A DNA stretch of 64,000 nt from Streptomyces sp. NRRL B-1347 (GCF_000720325.1 NZ_JOJM01000005.1:158505-222504); one strand, 5' to 3'. Positions 26,479-35,453 are shown, counted from the stretch's first letter. Notes: generated from the sequence alone by a model not told the origin. A program made the numbers and translations.

Positions 26479-27891
26479 ATGACCGTTGACGCCAGCCGGG
26501 AGGCACAGCTGGAGCCGCAGCCGCGGACCAGCCTGGGCACGGCAGGTGCCCGCAACCTCGCCACCACGACCAAGTCCGCCCCGCAGATGCAGGAGATCAC
26601 CTCCCGCTGGCTGCTGCGGATGCTGCCCTGGGTGGAGACCAAGGGCGGCACGTACCGGGTGAACCGCCGACTGACGTACACCGTCGGCGACGGGCGCATC
26701 GATTTCATCCAGGACGGCGCGGACGTCCGGGTCATCCCCAGGGAGCTCGGCGAACTGGCCCTGCTGCGGGGCTTCGACGAGGACGACGTGCTGACCGCGA
26801 TCGCCGACCGGTGCGTGCAGCGCGACTTCCGCTCCGGTGAGGTCCTCGTGGAGCGCGGCGCGCCCGCCGAGCAGCTCCACCTGATCGCCCACGGCCGCAT
26901 CAACCAGACCTCCGTGGGCAAGTACGGCGAGGAGGTCGCCATCGCGGTGCTCGGCGACGGCGACCGGTTCGGCGACGACGCCCTGCTGGACGCCGACGCC
27001 ACCTGGGACTACACGGCCACCGCCGAGACCGACGGCACCCTCGTCACGCTCTCCCGCGGCGACTTCGCCGCCCTGCTCGACACGGCGCCGAGCCTGCGGG
27101 CGCACATCGAGCAGTGGAGCGCGCTGCCCCAGCAGCGGCAGAACCGGCACGGCGAGGCGGAGATCGCGCTCTCGGCCGGACACACGGGCGAGCCGGTGCT
27201 CCCCGGCACGTTCGTGGACTACGAACTCCACCCGCGCGAGTACGAACTGTCCGTCGCCCAGGCCGTCCTGCGGGTCCACACCAGGGTCTCCGACCTCTAC
27301 AACGGCCCGATGAACCAGACCGAGGAACAGCTCAGGCTCACCGTCGAGGCGCTGCGCGAGCGCCAGGAGCACGAGCTGGTCAACAACCGCGAGTTCGGCC
27401 TGCTGCACAACGCCGACCTCAAGCAGCGGATCCAGCCCCACGCGGGACCGCCGAGCCCCGACGACATGGACGCGCTGCTCTGCCGGCGCCGCGGCACCAA
27501 GTTCTTCCTCGCCCACCCCAGGACGATCGCGGCAATCGGGCGCGAGTTCAGCGCCCACGGGCTCTACCCGGACAACGTCGACCTGGGCGGGCAGCAGGTC
27601 CCGGCCTGGCGCGGCGTGCCGATCCTGCCCTGCAACAAGATCCCGATCACCAAGGAGAACACCAGCTCCATCCTCGCCATGCGCATCGGCGAGGACAACC
27701 AGGGCGTCGTCGGCCTGCGCCAGACCGGTCTGCCGGAGGAGTACGAACCGGGCCTCTCGGTGCGCTTCATGGGGATCAACGACCAGGCGGTCCTGTCCTA
27801 CCTCGTCACGACGTACTACTCCGCCGCCATCCTGGTGCCCGACGCGCTGGGGGTGCTGGAGAACGTCCAGATCGGCCGCAGGCCCGCCTAG
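26479..27891 (+). CDS. eshA: Family 2B encapsulin shell protein with cyclic-nucleotide-binding-like domain (EshA type)
   Basis: A 470-residue protein matching EshA/SCO7699-type family 2B encapsulins. The HK97-like fold is split: residues about 20-95 form the N-arm and start of the shell fold, residues about 95-215 hold an inserted cNMP-binding-like beta-roll ([20 protein letters not shown], then [13 protein letters not shown]), and the remainder (from about 230) is the shell P and A domains, with [20 protein letters not shown] and a C-terminal [20 protein letters not shown]. The usual phosphate-binding arginine of cNMP domains is not seen: the pocket reads [17 protein letters not shown], so nucleotide binding may be altered. 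It is first in the 2-MIB operon and should form the compartment that holds the terpene synthase downstream. Confidence 0.92.
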   Translation: MTVDASREAQLEPQPRTSLGTAGARNLATTTKSAPQMQEITSRWLLRMLPWVETKGGTYRVNRRLTYTVGDGRIDFIQDGADVRVIPRELGELALLRGFDEDDVLTAIADRCVQRDFRSGEVLVERGAPAEQLHLIAHGRINQTSVGKYGEEVAIAVLGDGDRFGDDALLDADATWDYTATAETDGTLVTLSRGDFAALLDTAPSLRAHIEQWSALPQQRQNRHGEAEIALSAGHTGEPVLPGTFVDYELHPREYELSVAQAVLRVHTRVSDLYNGPMNQTEEQLRLTVEALRERQEHELVNNREFGLLHNADLKQRIQPHAGPPSPDDMDALLCRRRGTKFFLAHPRTIAAIGREFSAHGLYPDNVDLGGQQVPAWRGVPILPCNKIPITKENTSSILAMRIGEDNQGVVGLRQTGLPEEYEPGLSVRFMGINDQAVLSYLVTTYYSAAILVPDALGVLENVQIGRRPA

Positions 27892-28014
27892 GCCCCTCGT
27901 CATCGAGGCCCGCCCTCCCCGAGGCCACGCCGGGCCGGGGCCCCTCCGGACCGGCCGAGCGCGCCGGGAGAGCAGGGCCCGGGACAGCCCACCCACGTCA
28001 TCTAGGAGACACGG

Positions 28015-29193
28015 ATGCCCGATTCCGGGCCTTCACCCCTGCCACCGGGCGCGATCGAACCGAACCCCGCGCTCGCCCGGGTCCTGAGCGGCCCCAGCGG
28101 CCTGGGGACGACGAGCCTGAGCCTGGTCCGGCGCGACGCGCTGCCGGTCCCGTCGGTCCCGCCGGATCCGGAGCCGCTGCAGCCCGAGCCGCCGGAGCAG
28201 CCGCCTCCGGCGGCGGGCAGGCCGATCCCCGGCCTCTACCACCACCCGGTACCCGAGCCCGATCCCGTACGGGTGGAGGAGGTCAGCCACCGGATCAAGC
28301 GCTGGGCCGTGGACGAGGTCGAGGCGTACCCCCCGGAGTGGGAGGACCAGTTCGACGGCTTCTCCACCGGCCGGTACATGGTCGCCTGCCACCCGGACGC
28401 GCCCACCGTCGAGCACGTGATGGCCGCCGCCCGGCTCATGGTCGCCGAGAACGCGGTCGACGACTGCTACTGCGAGGACCACGGCGGCTCCCCGGTGGGC
28501 CTCGGCGGCAGGCTGCTGCTCGCGCACACCGCGCTCGACCCGCTCCATACGACGAAGGAGTACGCGCCCGACTGGCTGGAATCCCTTCAGTCGGACGCCC
28601 CGCGGCGCGCGTACCGCTCCGCCATGGAGTACTTCGTCCAGCTGGCCACCCCCTCCCAGGCCGACCGGTTCCGGCACGACATGGCCCGGCTGCACCTGGG
28701 GTACCTCGCGGAGGCTGCCTGGGCCGAGACGGGTTACGTGCCGCAGGTGTGGGAGTACCTGGCGATGCGCCAGTTCAACAACTTCCGTCCCTGCCCCACC
28801 ATCACCGACACCGTCGGTGGCTACGAACTCCCGGCGGACCTGCACGCACAGCCCGCCATGCAGCGGGTCATCGCCCTGGCAGGCAACGCCACCACCATCG
28901 TCAACGACCTGTACTCGTACACCAAGGAGCTGGCCAGCCCCGGCAAGCACCTCAACCTGCCCGTGGTGATCGCCGAGCGGGAGGGCCTCTCCGAGAAGGA
29001 GGCCTACCTCAAGGCGGTCGAGGTCCACAACGAACTCATGCACGAGTTCGAGGCCACGGCCGCCGAGTTGGCCGCCGCCTTCCCCGACCCGCGCGTGCTG
29101 CGCTTCCTCAAGGGCGTGGCCGTCTGGCTCGACGGCAACCACTACTGGCACATGACCAACACCTACCGCTACAGCCTTCCCGATTTCTGGTAA
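28015..29193 (+). CDS. tpc: 2-methylisoborneol synthase (class I terpene cyclase)
   Basis: A 392-residue terpene synthase that cyclises 2-methyl-geranyl diphosphate to 2-methylisoborneol, an earthy volatile. The metal motifs are complete: DDCYCE (Asp149, Asp150, Glu154) and the NSE triad NDLYSYTKE (Asn297, Ser301, Glu305). The C-terminal HYWHMTNTYRYSLPDF matches the family. The first roughly 85 residues are proline-rich and predicted disordered (SVPPDPEPLQPEPPEQPPPA), the region known to direct this enzyme into family 2B encapsulins. It lies between the shell gene and the methyltransferase that makes its substrate, with a 123-base gap upstream and 14 bases downstream. Confidence 0.95.
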   Translation: MPDSGPSPLPPGAIEPNPALARVLSGPSGLGTTSLSLVRRDALPVPSVPPDPEPLQPEPPEQPPPAAGRPIPGLYHHPVPEPDPVRVEEVSHRIKRWAVDEVEAYPPEWEDQFDGFSTGRYMVACHPDAPTVEHVMAAARLMVAENAVDDCYCEDHGGSPVGLGGRLLLAHTALDPLHTTKEYAPDWLESLQSDAPRRAYRSAMEYFVQLATPSQADRFRHDMARLHLGYLAEAAWAETGYVPQVWEYLAMRQFNNFRPCPTITDTVGGYELPADLHAQPAMQRVIALAGNATTIVNDLYSYTKELASPGKHLNLPVVIAEREGLSEKEAYLKAVEVHNELMHEFEATAAELAAAFPDPRVLRFLKGVAVWLDGNHYWHMTNTYRYSLPDFW

Positions 29194-29207
29194 AGGGGGA
29201 CCTATCC

Positions 29208-30113
29208 ATGTCCAGCACCGATTTCACCACCGATGTCACCTCTGTGAACGGCTCTGACGAACAGTCCGTCTTCATCCCCGCCCCGGCGACGCCCTACCAG
29301 GGCGACATCGCGCGCTACTGGGACCACGAGGCCCGCCCCGTCAACCTGCGCCTCGGTGACGTCGACGGCCTCTACCACCACCACTACGGCATCGGTGACG
29401 TCGACCGTTCCGCGCTCGGGGACACCGGGGACGCGGAGTACGAGAAGAGGCTGATCGCCGAACTGCACCGGCTTGAGTCGGCGCAGTCCGAGATGCTCCT
29501 GGACCACCTCGGCGCCATCGCCCGCGACGACACGCTCGTCGACGCGGGCTGCGGCCGCGGCGGCTCCATGGTCATGGCCCACCAGCGGTTCGGCTGCAAG
29601 GTCGAGGGGGTGACCCTGTCGGCCAAGCAGGCCGAGTTCGGCAACCAGCGCGCCCTGGAGCTGGGCATCGAGGACTCCGTCCGCTCCCGCGTCTGCAACA
29701 TGCTCGCCATGCCCTTCGAGACCGGGCAGGCCGCGGGCTCGTGGAACAACGAGTCGAGCATGTACGTCGACCTCCAGGACCTCATGGCCGAGCACTCCCG
29801 GGTCCTCGCCGTGGGCGGCCGTTATGTGACGATCACCGGCTGCTGGAACCCCCGGTACGGGCAGCCGTCGAAGTGGGTCTCGCAGATCAACGCCCACTTC
29901 GAGTGCAACATCCACTCGCGCCGGGAGTACCTGCGCGCCATGGCGGACAACCGCCTGGTGCCGCAGGCCGTCGTCGACCTGACCCCGGAAACCCTGCCGT
30001 ACTGGGAGCTGCGGGCCACGTCCTCCCTGGTCACGGGCATCGAGGAGGCCTTCATCAACTCGTACAGGGACGGCTCGTTCCAGTACGTCCTGATCGCCGC
30101 CGACCGCGTCTGA
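29208..30113 (+). CDS. gppmt: Geranyl diphosphate 2-C-methyltransferase
   Basis: A 301-residue SAM-dependent methyltransferase from the ATG at 29208 (AAGGGGGA ribosome binding site). Motif I is LVDAGCGRGGSMVMAHQRFG (from about residue 109). GVTLSAKQAEFGNQRA is characteristic of the cyclopropane-synthase-like group to which GPPMT belongs, and YWDHEARPVNLRLGDVDGLY is the family N-terminal signature. It adds a methyl group to C2 of geranyl diphosphate, giving the substrate for the cyclase encoded immediately upstream. The sequence follows the S. coelicolor gene order SCO7699-7701. A strong hairpin follows 20 bases after the stop. Confidence 0.95.
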   Translation: MSSTDFTTDVTSVNGSDEQSVFIPAPATPYQGDIARYWDHEARPVNLRLGDVDGLYHHHYGIGDVDRSALGDTGDAEYEKRLIAELHRLESAQSEMLLDHLGAIARDDTLVDAGCGRGGSMVMAHQRFGCKVEGVTLSAKQAEFGNQRALELGIEDSVRSRVCNMLAMPFETGQAAGSWNNESSMYVDLQDLMAEHSRVLAVGGRYVTITGCWNPRYGQPSKWVSQINAHFECNIHSRREYLRAMADNRLVPQAVVDLTPETLPYWELRATSSLVTGIEEAFINSYRDGSFQYVLIAADRV

Positions 30114-30132
30114 GCCGTCGCCCGACCACGGG

Positions 30133-30162
30133 GGCCGGGCCTGTCGTCCGACAGGTCCGGCC
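30133..30162 (+). terminator. Hairpin terminator after the 2-MIB operon
   Basis: GGCCGGGCCTGT (30133-30144) pairs with ACAGGTCCGGCC (30151-30162), 12 pairs with one G-U, around a 6-base loop. No U-tract follows, as is common in Streptomyces. It closes the 2-MIB operon, ahead of the MerR promoter. Confidence 0.7.
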
Positions 30163-30212
30163 TCCGCCGCGCGCCCGCCACCGGCACGCGCGGTCGGCTC
30201 AGGCTGGCTCAG

Positions 30213-30241
30213 GTGGACTCTCCCACGGGGGGAGAGTCCAC
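30213..30241 (+). promoter_or_regulatory. MerR-type operator/promoter
   Basis: A perfect 12-bp inverted repeat, GTGGACTCTCCC (30213-30224) and GGGAGAGTCCAC (30230-30241), with a 5-base spacer. A -35-like TGGACT at 30214-30219 is followed after 19 bases by a -10-like CACGAT at 30239-30244. The 19-base spacing and dyad between the elements are hallmarks of MerR-controlled promoters. A transcript would begin at or very near the GTG at 30251. Confidence 0.75.
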
Positions 30242-30250
30242 GATGGTGAC

Positions 30251-31054
30251 GTGCGAGACGAACTTCTGACCATCGGGCGCTTCGCCCGGCTGTGCCGGCT
30301 CAGCGTGAAACAGCTGCGGCACTACGACGAGACGGGGCTGCTCGCGCCGATACGCGTCGACGCCAGCTCCGGCTACCGCTACTACGCGCCCGGACAGGCG
30401 CGCGACGCCCTGACCATCGCCCTGCTGCGCGAGATGGACCTGCCCCTGGCCGTCATCGCCGAGGCCCTGGCCGCCGAGCCCGGACGCAGGGCGGAGCTCC
30501 TGCGCGCGGAGCGGGACCGCCTCGCCGAGCGGATCAGCCGGGACCGGGCGCGCCTCGGGATGCTGGAGCGGCTGGAGGAAGGCGGCCTGCCCGGCTACGA
30601 GGTGACGGTCGCCGCGGAACCCGCACGGCACCTGACGGTGACGCGGGCGACCTGCGCCGCCACGGAGATCGGCGACAAGGTCGGCGAGTGCGTGGGCCGA
30701 CTGCTGCCCCTGCTGGGCGGGGCCTCCGTCGGATGGGAACCGCCGCTGTGGGGCCTCTACCCCTTGGACCTGGAAGAACGGACGCGGATCGCCGTCGGGG
30801 CGCAGACGCCGCAGGGCACGCGCGTGCCCGGCCTGACGCGTGAGGTGCTGCCCGCGGGGCCCGCGGCCCAGACCGTGCACATCGGGCCCTACGCCCAGCT
30901 GCCCCTGGCCTACAACGCCCTCTTCGCCGCCATCCACGAGCGCGGGCTGCGCCCGCACGGTCCCGTACGGGAGGCATATCTGGTCGGCCCCGCGGAAGCA
31001 CCACAAGAGGAACTGATGACCAGACTGGTCATCCCTGTCGAGGAGCACGCATGA
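30251..31054 (+). CDS. MerR-family regulator with GyrI-like effector domain
   Basis: A 267-residue regulator from the GTG at 30251, chosen because it begins the conserved LLTIGRFARLCRLSVKQLRH. The MerR winged helix spans residues 5-75 (including HYDETGLLAPIRVDASSGYR and YAPGQARDALTIALLREMDL). A dimerisation coiled coil follows (to about 115), then a C-terminal GyrI/SOUL-like ligand domain (about 120-265) like those of BmrR and TipA-type multidrug sensors. There is no Shine-Dalgarno; the upstream operator predicts a leaderless mRNA. It probably autoregulates through that operator and also controls the overlapping BtrH-like gene (ATGA overlap at 31051). Confidence 0.9.
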   Translation: MRDELLTIGRFARLCRLSVKQLRHYDETGLLAPIRVDASSGYRYYAPGQARDALTIALLREMDLPLAVIAEALAAEPGRRAELLRAERDRLAERISRDRARLGMLERLEEGGLPGYEVTVAAEPARHLTVTRATCAATEIGDKVGECVGRLLPLLGGASVGWEPPLWGLYPLDLEERTRIAVGAQTPQGTRVPGLTREVLPAGPAAQTVHIGPYAQLPLAYNALFAAIHERGLRPHGPVREAYLVGPAEAPQEELMTRLVIPVEEHA

Positions 31055-32040
31055 CGCGAGTGAAAGACGTCGATGCCCGCGGTATGCGGCACTGCGAGAC
31101 CACAGCGCTCGACGTACTGCTGAAGCACGAAGGAATCGACCTGTCCGAGCCGATGCTGTTCGGCCTCGGATCCGGTCTGACGTTCATCTACTGGGACAGC
31201 AAGAAGCAGGACTTCCCGTTCCTCGGAGGGCGCGTCAAGCCCTTCGAGCTGACGAGGAACGTGGCCGCGCGGCTCGGCCTCGACCTCCAGGTCCGGGAGA
31301 CCACGTCCGCCCGCAAGGCCTGGGAGAACGTGGCGGCGCCGCTCGACGCGGGCCGGCCCGTCGGGCTCCAGCTCGACAGCTACTACCTGGACTACTTCAC
31401 CTCGAAGGTCCACTTCGCCGGTCACGTCGTCGCGATGTACGGCTACGACGAGGACGACGCCTATCTGGTGGACACCGCCCAGCAAGGGGGAGCGGTCACC
31501 ACAGCGCTGACCGGCCTCGCGGCGGCCAGGGCCGCGCGCGGCCCGATGTCCGCCCGGCACCGCTCCTTCACGCTCACCGCTCCGGCCGAGGCCGTGCGCC
31601 CGCGCGACCAGGTCGTCCCCGCCATCAGGGCCTGCGCCGACGCCTTCCTGAACCCGCCCATCGCCAACCTGGGGCACCGCGGCATCGAGAAGGCGGGCAA
31701 GCTCGTCCGCACCTGGCTCCGGCGCAGCGACGACCCGCAGCGGGATCTACCGCTCGCCGCCCTCCTGATGGAGCGCGGGGGCACCGGTGGCGCCTTGTTC
31801 CGCAACCTCTACCGCGACTTCCTCACCGAGTGCGCCGAGCTGGTGGACAGCGACCGGCTGCGCACCGGGCAGACGCTGTACGCCGAGGCCGCGACGCTGT
31901 GGACCGAGGTGGCGGCGCTCATCGAGAAGGCGGGCGAGTCGAGCGACGAGCGGTGTCTCGTGCAAGCGAGCACGGTCCTCGGCGAACTGGCCCGCATCGA
32001 GACCGAGGCCATGCGGGAACTGAGCCTTCTGGGCGACTGA
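31051..32040 (+). CDS. BtrH-like acyltransferase / DUF4872 protein
   Basis: A 329-residue protein with a BtrH N-terminal domain followed by a helical DUF4872-type C-terminus. Near the start, MRHCETTALDVLL places Cys15 as the presumed nucleophile of a papain-like fold, and FAGHVVAMYGYDEDDAYLVD holds the partnering His125. In butirosin biosynthesis BtrH transfers an acyl group from an acyl carrier protein to an aminoglycoside amine. Here no carrier protein or aminoglycoside genes adjoin, so the substrate is unknown; a drug-modifying or peptide-modifying role under control of the MerR sensor is plausible. Translation is coupled to the MerR gene by a 4-base overlap. Confidence 0.8.
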   Translation: MTRVKDVDARGMRHCETTALDVLLKHEGIDLSEPMLFGLGSGLTFIYWDSKKQDFPFLGGRVKPFELTRNVAARLGLDLQVRETTSARKAWENVAAPLDAGRPVGLQLDSYYLDYFTSKVHFAGHVVAMYGYDEDDAYLVDTAQQGGAVTTALTGLAAARAARGPMSARHRSFTLTAPAEAVRPRDQVVPAIRACADAFLNPPIANLGHRGIEKAGKLVRTWLRRSDDPQRDLPLAALLMERGGTGGALFRNLYRDFLTECAELVDSDRLRTGQTLYAEAATLWTEVAALIEKAGESSDERCLVQASTVLGELARIETEAMRELSLLGD

Positions 32041-32082
32041 GGCGACTGAGGCGACGGGGCGACGAGGCGGCTGAGGCAGTGA
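32032..32082. repeat. Imperfect 8-9 bp tandem repeats at the end of the BtrH-like gene
   Basis: GGCGACTGA occurs at 32032 and 32041, followed by GGCGACGG, GGCGACGA, GGCGGCTGA and GGCAGTGA. The first unit includes the stop codon, so stop-codon-containing units have been duplicated by slippage. No function is evident. Confidence 0.7.
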
Positions 32083-32105
32083 GAAGGCCGGGCGCCGGTC
32101 CGCCC

Positions 32106-33305
32106 TCAGCTGGGGTTCTCCGCGTGCGTCAGCGTCTCCCAGGCCACGTAGTGGTGCTCCGTGCCCTGCGGACGCCGGGACTCCGTGTACTGCCGGGTGC
32201 TGGGCAGGTCGAGGCCCATGCGGGTGTGCAGCGCGTTGTAGCCGACCTCCGTCACGGGTCCGAGGCCCTTCTTCACCGTGCCGCCACACAGGGAGGACGG
32301 CACGGCGGCGCCGTTCTCGTACCGCGTGTGGAAGCCGAGCGCGTGCCGCAGCCGGTCCTTGAGCCATGGGTAGAGGTCGGCCCCCTGGAGGCGGCTGGTC
32401 TCCGCGACGTGCGCGACGGAGGCCACGCCGTAGCCGGTGTGGCCGAAGTCGCGGCACGTCTCCTGGGCGAGCCCGTCCCAGGAGAACGCGGACTGGCCGT
32501 GCCAGTACGCGACGAGTTCGCCGCGGGTGTCGATGGAAGTGCGCGGCGGGTACGCGGGCTGGGGGCCGTCGCTCCTGAGGTAGAAGTACGCGGGCACGCG
32601 GTCCTCGAAGATGCCCACGGCCTTGTCGTAACCGGCCCTGTCCTCCACGTGGACGGCGATGGCCTGGGCCGCCTCCGCCATGATGAGTTCCCAGTTGCCG
32701 TTCTTGCTGGGCGCCCCGTTGATCACCTCGGGCAGATAGACGGTGCGCAGCATCGTCGCGAACCGGCCGGAGCGGGGCCAGCCGCCGTCGTAGGTGTACT
32801 TGACGATCTCGGCGGCGCGTGGCCACACCGAACCGGCCCAGCCGCTCTGCAGCGGGGCGTTGCTGTTCGTGTGGTCCTTGATCGTGGCCGACCAGGCGTC
32901 CATCAGCTCGATGGCCTTCTCGGCGTGCCGCGCGTCCCGGCTGACGTACCAGGCCAGGGCGTGCGTGTACGCGGCGATGGCGTCCTCGCGCTCGTCCGTG
33001 CAGCCGTGGTTCGGCTGGGAGCCCGAGCCGCACTCGACGACCGCGCGTGGCTTGGGCGTGCGCGAGAGGGAGCCGTACGCGCTGCCCAGCATCTGCTCGT
33101 ACGCGGCCTTCCAGGGCTGGGCCCCGGCCTGCACCTTCGTACGGACGAACGCGAGCTGCGCCGCGCCGACGAGAACGCCGGGGTGGGTGAACCGGGCCGG
33201 GGCGGCGGCCGGTTGGCGCCGGTGCGCGTCCCCGGCCGCGGCGGGTGCGGTCGTGGCCACGACGGTCACGAGGAGACAGGCCGCGATGAGTCTTCCGGTA
33301 CGCAT
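32106..33305 (-). CDS. Secreted alginate lyase family protein
   Basis: A 399-residue protein from the ATG at 33305 (GAAAGG ribosome binding site). A signal peptide (MRTGRLIAACLLVTVVATT, cleavage near APAAAG) is followed by an all-helical alginate lyase (PF05426-type) domain: FTHPGVLVGAAQLAFVRTKV, the substrate-cleft LMDAWSATIKDHTNSNAPLQ segment and GNWELIMAEAAQAIAV. SQPNHGCTDEREDAIAAYTH is typical of the actinobacterial members. The catalytic His/Arg/Tyr set is plausibly covered by GNWELIM and ETCRDFGHTGYGV. The substrate could be alginate or another uronate polymer. It stands alone next to a GlxA-type regulator. Confidence 0.82.
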   Translation of the reverse strand: MRTGRLIAACLLVTVVATTAPAAAGDAHRRQPAAAPARFTHPGVLVGAAQLAFVRTKVQAGAQPWKAAYEQMLGSAYGSLSRTPKPRAVVECGSGSQPNHGCTDEREDAIAAYTHALAWYVSRDARHAEKAIELMDAWSATIKDHTNSNAPLQSGWAGSVWPRAAEIVKYTYDGGWPRSGRFATMLRTVYLPEVINGAPSKNGNWELIMAEAAQAIAVHVEDRAGYDKAVGIFEDRVPAYFYLRSDGPQPAYPPRTSIDTRGELVAYWHGQSAFSWDGLAQETCRDFGHTGYGVASVAHVAETSRLQGADLYPWLKDRLRHALGFHTRYENGAAVPSSLCGGTVKKGLGPVTEVGYNALHTRMGLDLPSTRQYTESRRPQGTEHHYVAWETLTHAENPS

Positions 33306-33437
33306 GGAGCGAGCGCCTTTCGGGAGAGGGCGGGCCGCGAGAGGACGGTTCACCATGGTTCACGCATGCGTTCGGTTCACATACATAGACCTTGGGCTGC
33401 CATCTGACCGGCGATCGGACCGGAAGCTATCCGTGGG

Positions 33438-34442
33438 TCATGTGCGCGTCAAGAGGCTCTTCGGGGGTTCGTGCCGTCGGAACGCCGAGCGGTACGCACT
33501 CGGCTGTCGGCCGGTGTGCCGGGCGAAGACGCCGCTGAACGTCCCGGCGTCGCGGTACCCGACGTCGGCCGCGATGCTCGCGACGGTCCTGTCGGTCGTC
33601 TCCAGCAGCTGTCTGGCGCGGCGGACCCGGGCGCTCTGCAGATAGGCGAGCGGCGTCTCGCCGGCCTCCTCGCGAAAGCGCCGGAGCATCGTCCTGGTGC
33701 TCACGCCGAAGGCGCGGGCGAGGGCGGTCAGGTCGTAGCGGGCGGTGAGGCGTTGGTCGAGCCACCGCTTCACCCGGTGCGAGAAGCCCGTGCCCGCGGT
33801 GGGCAGCAGCTCCGGGTCGACGTAGGCGGCCTGGGTGGAGCGTGCGTCGTCGAGGAGCGCGACGCGCGCCGTGCCGCGGGCGACGCGCGGGCCGTCGTGC
33901 TCGCGGACGAGCCGCAGCGCGAAGTCGTACATGGCGCTGAAGGCGGCGGTGGTCGTCACGCCGCGGTCGGTGACGACCAACTGGTCCGCGCGGACCCGCA
34001 CATCGGCGTACCGGCGCGCGAAGCGGTCCGCGAACAGCCAGGACGTCGTCGCCTCGCGTCCGCGCAGCAGGCCGGCCTCGGCGATCAGGAAGGCGCCGAC
34101 GCAGATCGAGACGACCGCGGCCCCCGCGGCGGCCTGCGCCCGGACCGAGGCCGTCTCCGGCCCCAGGTTCGCGAGCGCCGCATCGAGGTCGAGCGCGGGG
34201 GAGAGCTCGAAGCCCGGCACGACGACGACGTCCGCGGGGCGCACCGCCGAGACGTCGAGGCGCGAGCCGCCGGACGCGGTCACGCGGCGGCGCGGCGAGA
34301 CGACCGACGCCTCGTACGACGGCTCGGCCGCCCCGTGTGCCGTAGCGACGTGCGTGGCCATCGTCAGGAGGTCGAGGACGCCGAACACCTCCGACGCGAA
34401 ACAGCCCGGGTAGGCAAGGACGCTCACGCGCAGCGGACTCAT
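33438..34442 (-). CDS. GlxA-type transcriptional regulator (DJ-1/PfpI-like plus AraC HTH)
   Basis: A 334-residue regulator starting at the ATG at 34442, with GGAGG 7 bases upstream. The N-terminal DJ-1/PfpI-like domain (about 5-170) contains VVVVPGFELSP and the elbow SICVGAFLIAEAG, with Cys in the position of the PfpI nucleophile but no evident protease function. The C-terminal AraC domain (about 225-330) has two helix-turn-helices: YDLTALARAFGVSTRTMLRR, and VASIAADVGYRDAGTFSGVF with the final PSAYR signature. It is divergent from the dienelactone-hydrolase-like gene, which is its most likely target. Confidence 0.9.
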   Translation of the reverse strand: MSPLRVSVLAYPGCFASEVFGVLDLLTMATHVATAHGAAEPSYEASVVSPRRRVTASGGSRLDVSAVRPADVVVVPGFELSPALDLDAALANLGPETASVRAQAAAGAAVVSICVGAFLIAEAGLLRGREATTSWLFADRFARRYADVRVRADQLVVTDRGVTTTAAFSAMYDFALRLVREHDGPRVARGTARVALLDDARSTQAAYVDPELLPTAGTGFSHRVKRWLDQRLTARYDLTALARAFGVSTRTMLRRFREEAGETPLAYLQSARVRRARQLLETTDRTVASIAADVGYRDAGTFSGVFARHTGRQPSAYRSAFRRHEPPKSLLTRT

Positions 34443-34527
34443 ACGGCACCTCCGGCACCCGACGGGTGGCGAGATCGCCGCATGACATGGCGATACCGCC
34501 GCTTCTCTGGGAAGGCAGCCTCTCGCC

Positions 34528-35415
34528 ATGCTTCCGCTCATGACAACCGAGCGAGCCCAGAGGAACCGGTCGCGCACCGGGAGCCGTCCGTCGCGGACCC
34601 GGAGCGATCCGCTGGACGACCTGTCCCGGAGGACCGTCCATGTCGAGGGCACCGCCAAGACCGTGTACGTCGCCGGGTCGGGACCCGCGGTCGTCCTGAT
34701 GCCCGAGATGCCGGGCATCAGCCCCGACGTCGCGCGGTTCGCACGGTGGATTCGTGACGCCGGGTTCTCCGTGTACCTGCCCTCGCTCTTCGGCGTCGAC
34801 GGCGCCTATCCGCGCGCCGACGCGGTCGAGCGGATCGTGCGGCCCGCCTGCGTCAGCGCCGAGTTCCGGGCGTTCGCAGGGGGCGGCACCAGCCCTGTCG
34901 TGAACTGGCTGCGGGGCCTCGCCCGCGTGGCGCACGCCGAGTGCGGGGGACCCGGCGTCGGCGCGGTCGGGCTCTGCTTCACCGGCAACTTCGCCCTGAC
35001 CATGACGCTCGAACCCGCGGTCATCGCCCCCGTGGTCAACCATCCGTCGCTGCCGCTCGACGACCCCGGCGGCCTGGAGATGAGCGCCGAGGACGCCGCC
35101 GCCGTGGCCGAGCGCGTCGAGCGGGACGGACTGCGGGTGCTCGGCTACCGCTTCGACAACGACACGTGGTGCACCGGCCGGCGGTTCGCGGCCTACCGCG
35201 CGCTGCTCGGCGACGCCTTCGACGGCCGCGTCCTGCCCGGCGGGGCGGCGCACACGGACCCGCCGCCCTTCTTCCGCGACGTCGTCGGCTGCGCCCACAG
35301 CGTCGTCACGGCCCACCTCGTCGACCAGGAGGGCCACCCGACCGTGCGGGCCCGCGACGAGATCATCGCCTTCCTGGCCGAGCGGCTCGGGCTGTCGTCC
35401 ACCGGGAGCGCGTGA
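34528..35415 (+). CDS. Dienelactone hydrolase family protein
   Basis: A 295-residue alpha/beta hydrolase of the DLH type. The nucleophile elbow is GAVGLCFTGNFA, with cysteine as the nucleophile as in dienelactone hydrolases. The oxyanion strand is VVLMPEMPGISPDVARFARW, and VDQEGHPTVRARDEIIAFLA supplies the C-terminal histidine region. The ATG at 34528 has GAAGG upstream; a second ATG lies at 34540. It is divergent from the GlxA-type regulator, and such pairs often form a regulated detoxification or aromatic-catabolism unit. The substrate is unknown. The first 35 residues are basic and likely disordered. Confidence 0.82.
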   Translation: MLPLMTTERAQRNRSRTGSRPSRTRSDPLDDLSRRTVHVEGTAKTVYVAGSGPAVVLMPEMPGISPDVARFARWIRDAGFSVYLPSLFGVDGAYPRADAVERIVRPACVSAEFRAFAGGGTSPVVNWLRGLARVAHAECGGPGVGAVGLCFTGNFALTMTLEPAVIAPVVNHPSLPLDDPGGLEMSAEDAAAVAERVERDGLRVLGYRFDNDTWCTGRRFAAYRALLGDAFDGRVLPGGAAHTDPPPFFRDVVGCAHSVVTAHLVDQEGHPTVRARDEIIAFLAERLGLSSTGSA

Positions 35416-35453
35416 CGCCCCGGTGCGCGGCCGCGGCCCGAGCCGCCGTCAGG

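Noticed and set aside
27114..30113. A 999-codon frame covering the end of the encapsulin gene and the terpene synthase
   Set aside because: Only its final 302 codons (the methyltransferase) match a family; the earlier part is an arginine/proline-rich shadow of the two real genes.
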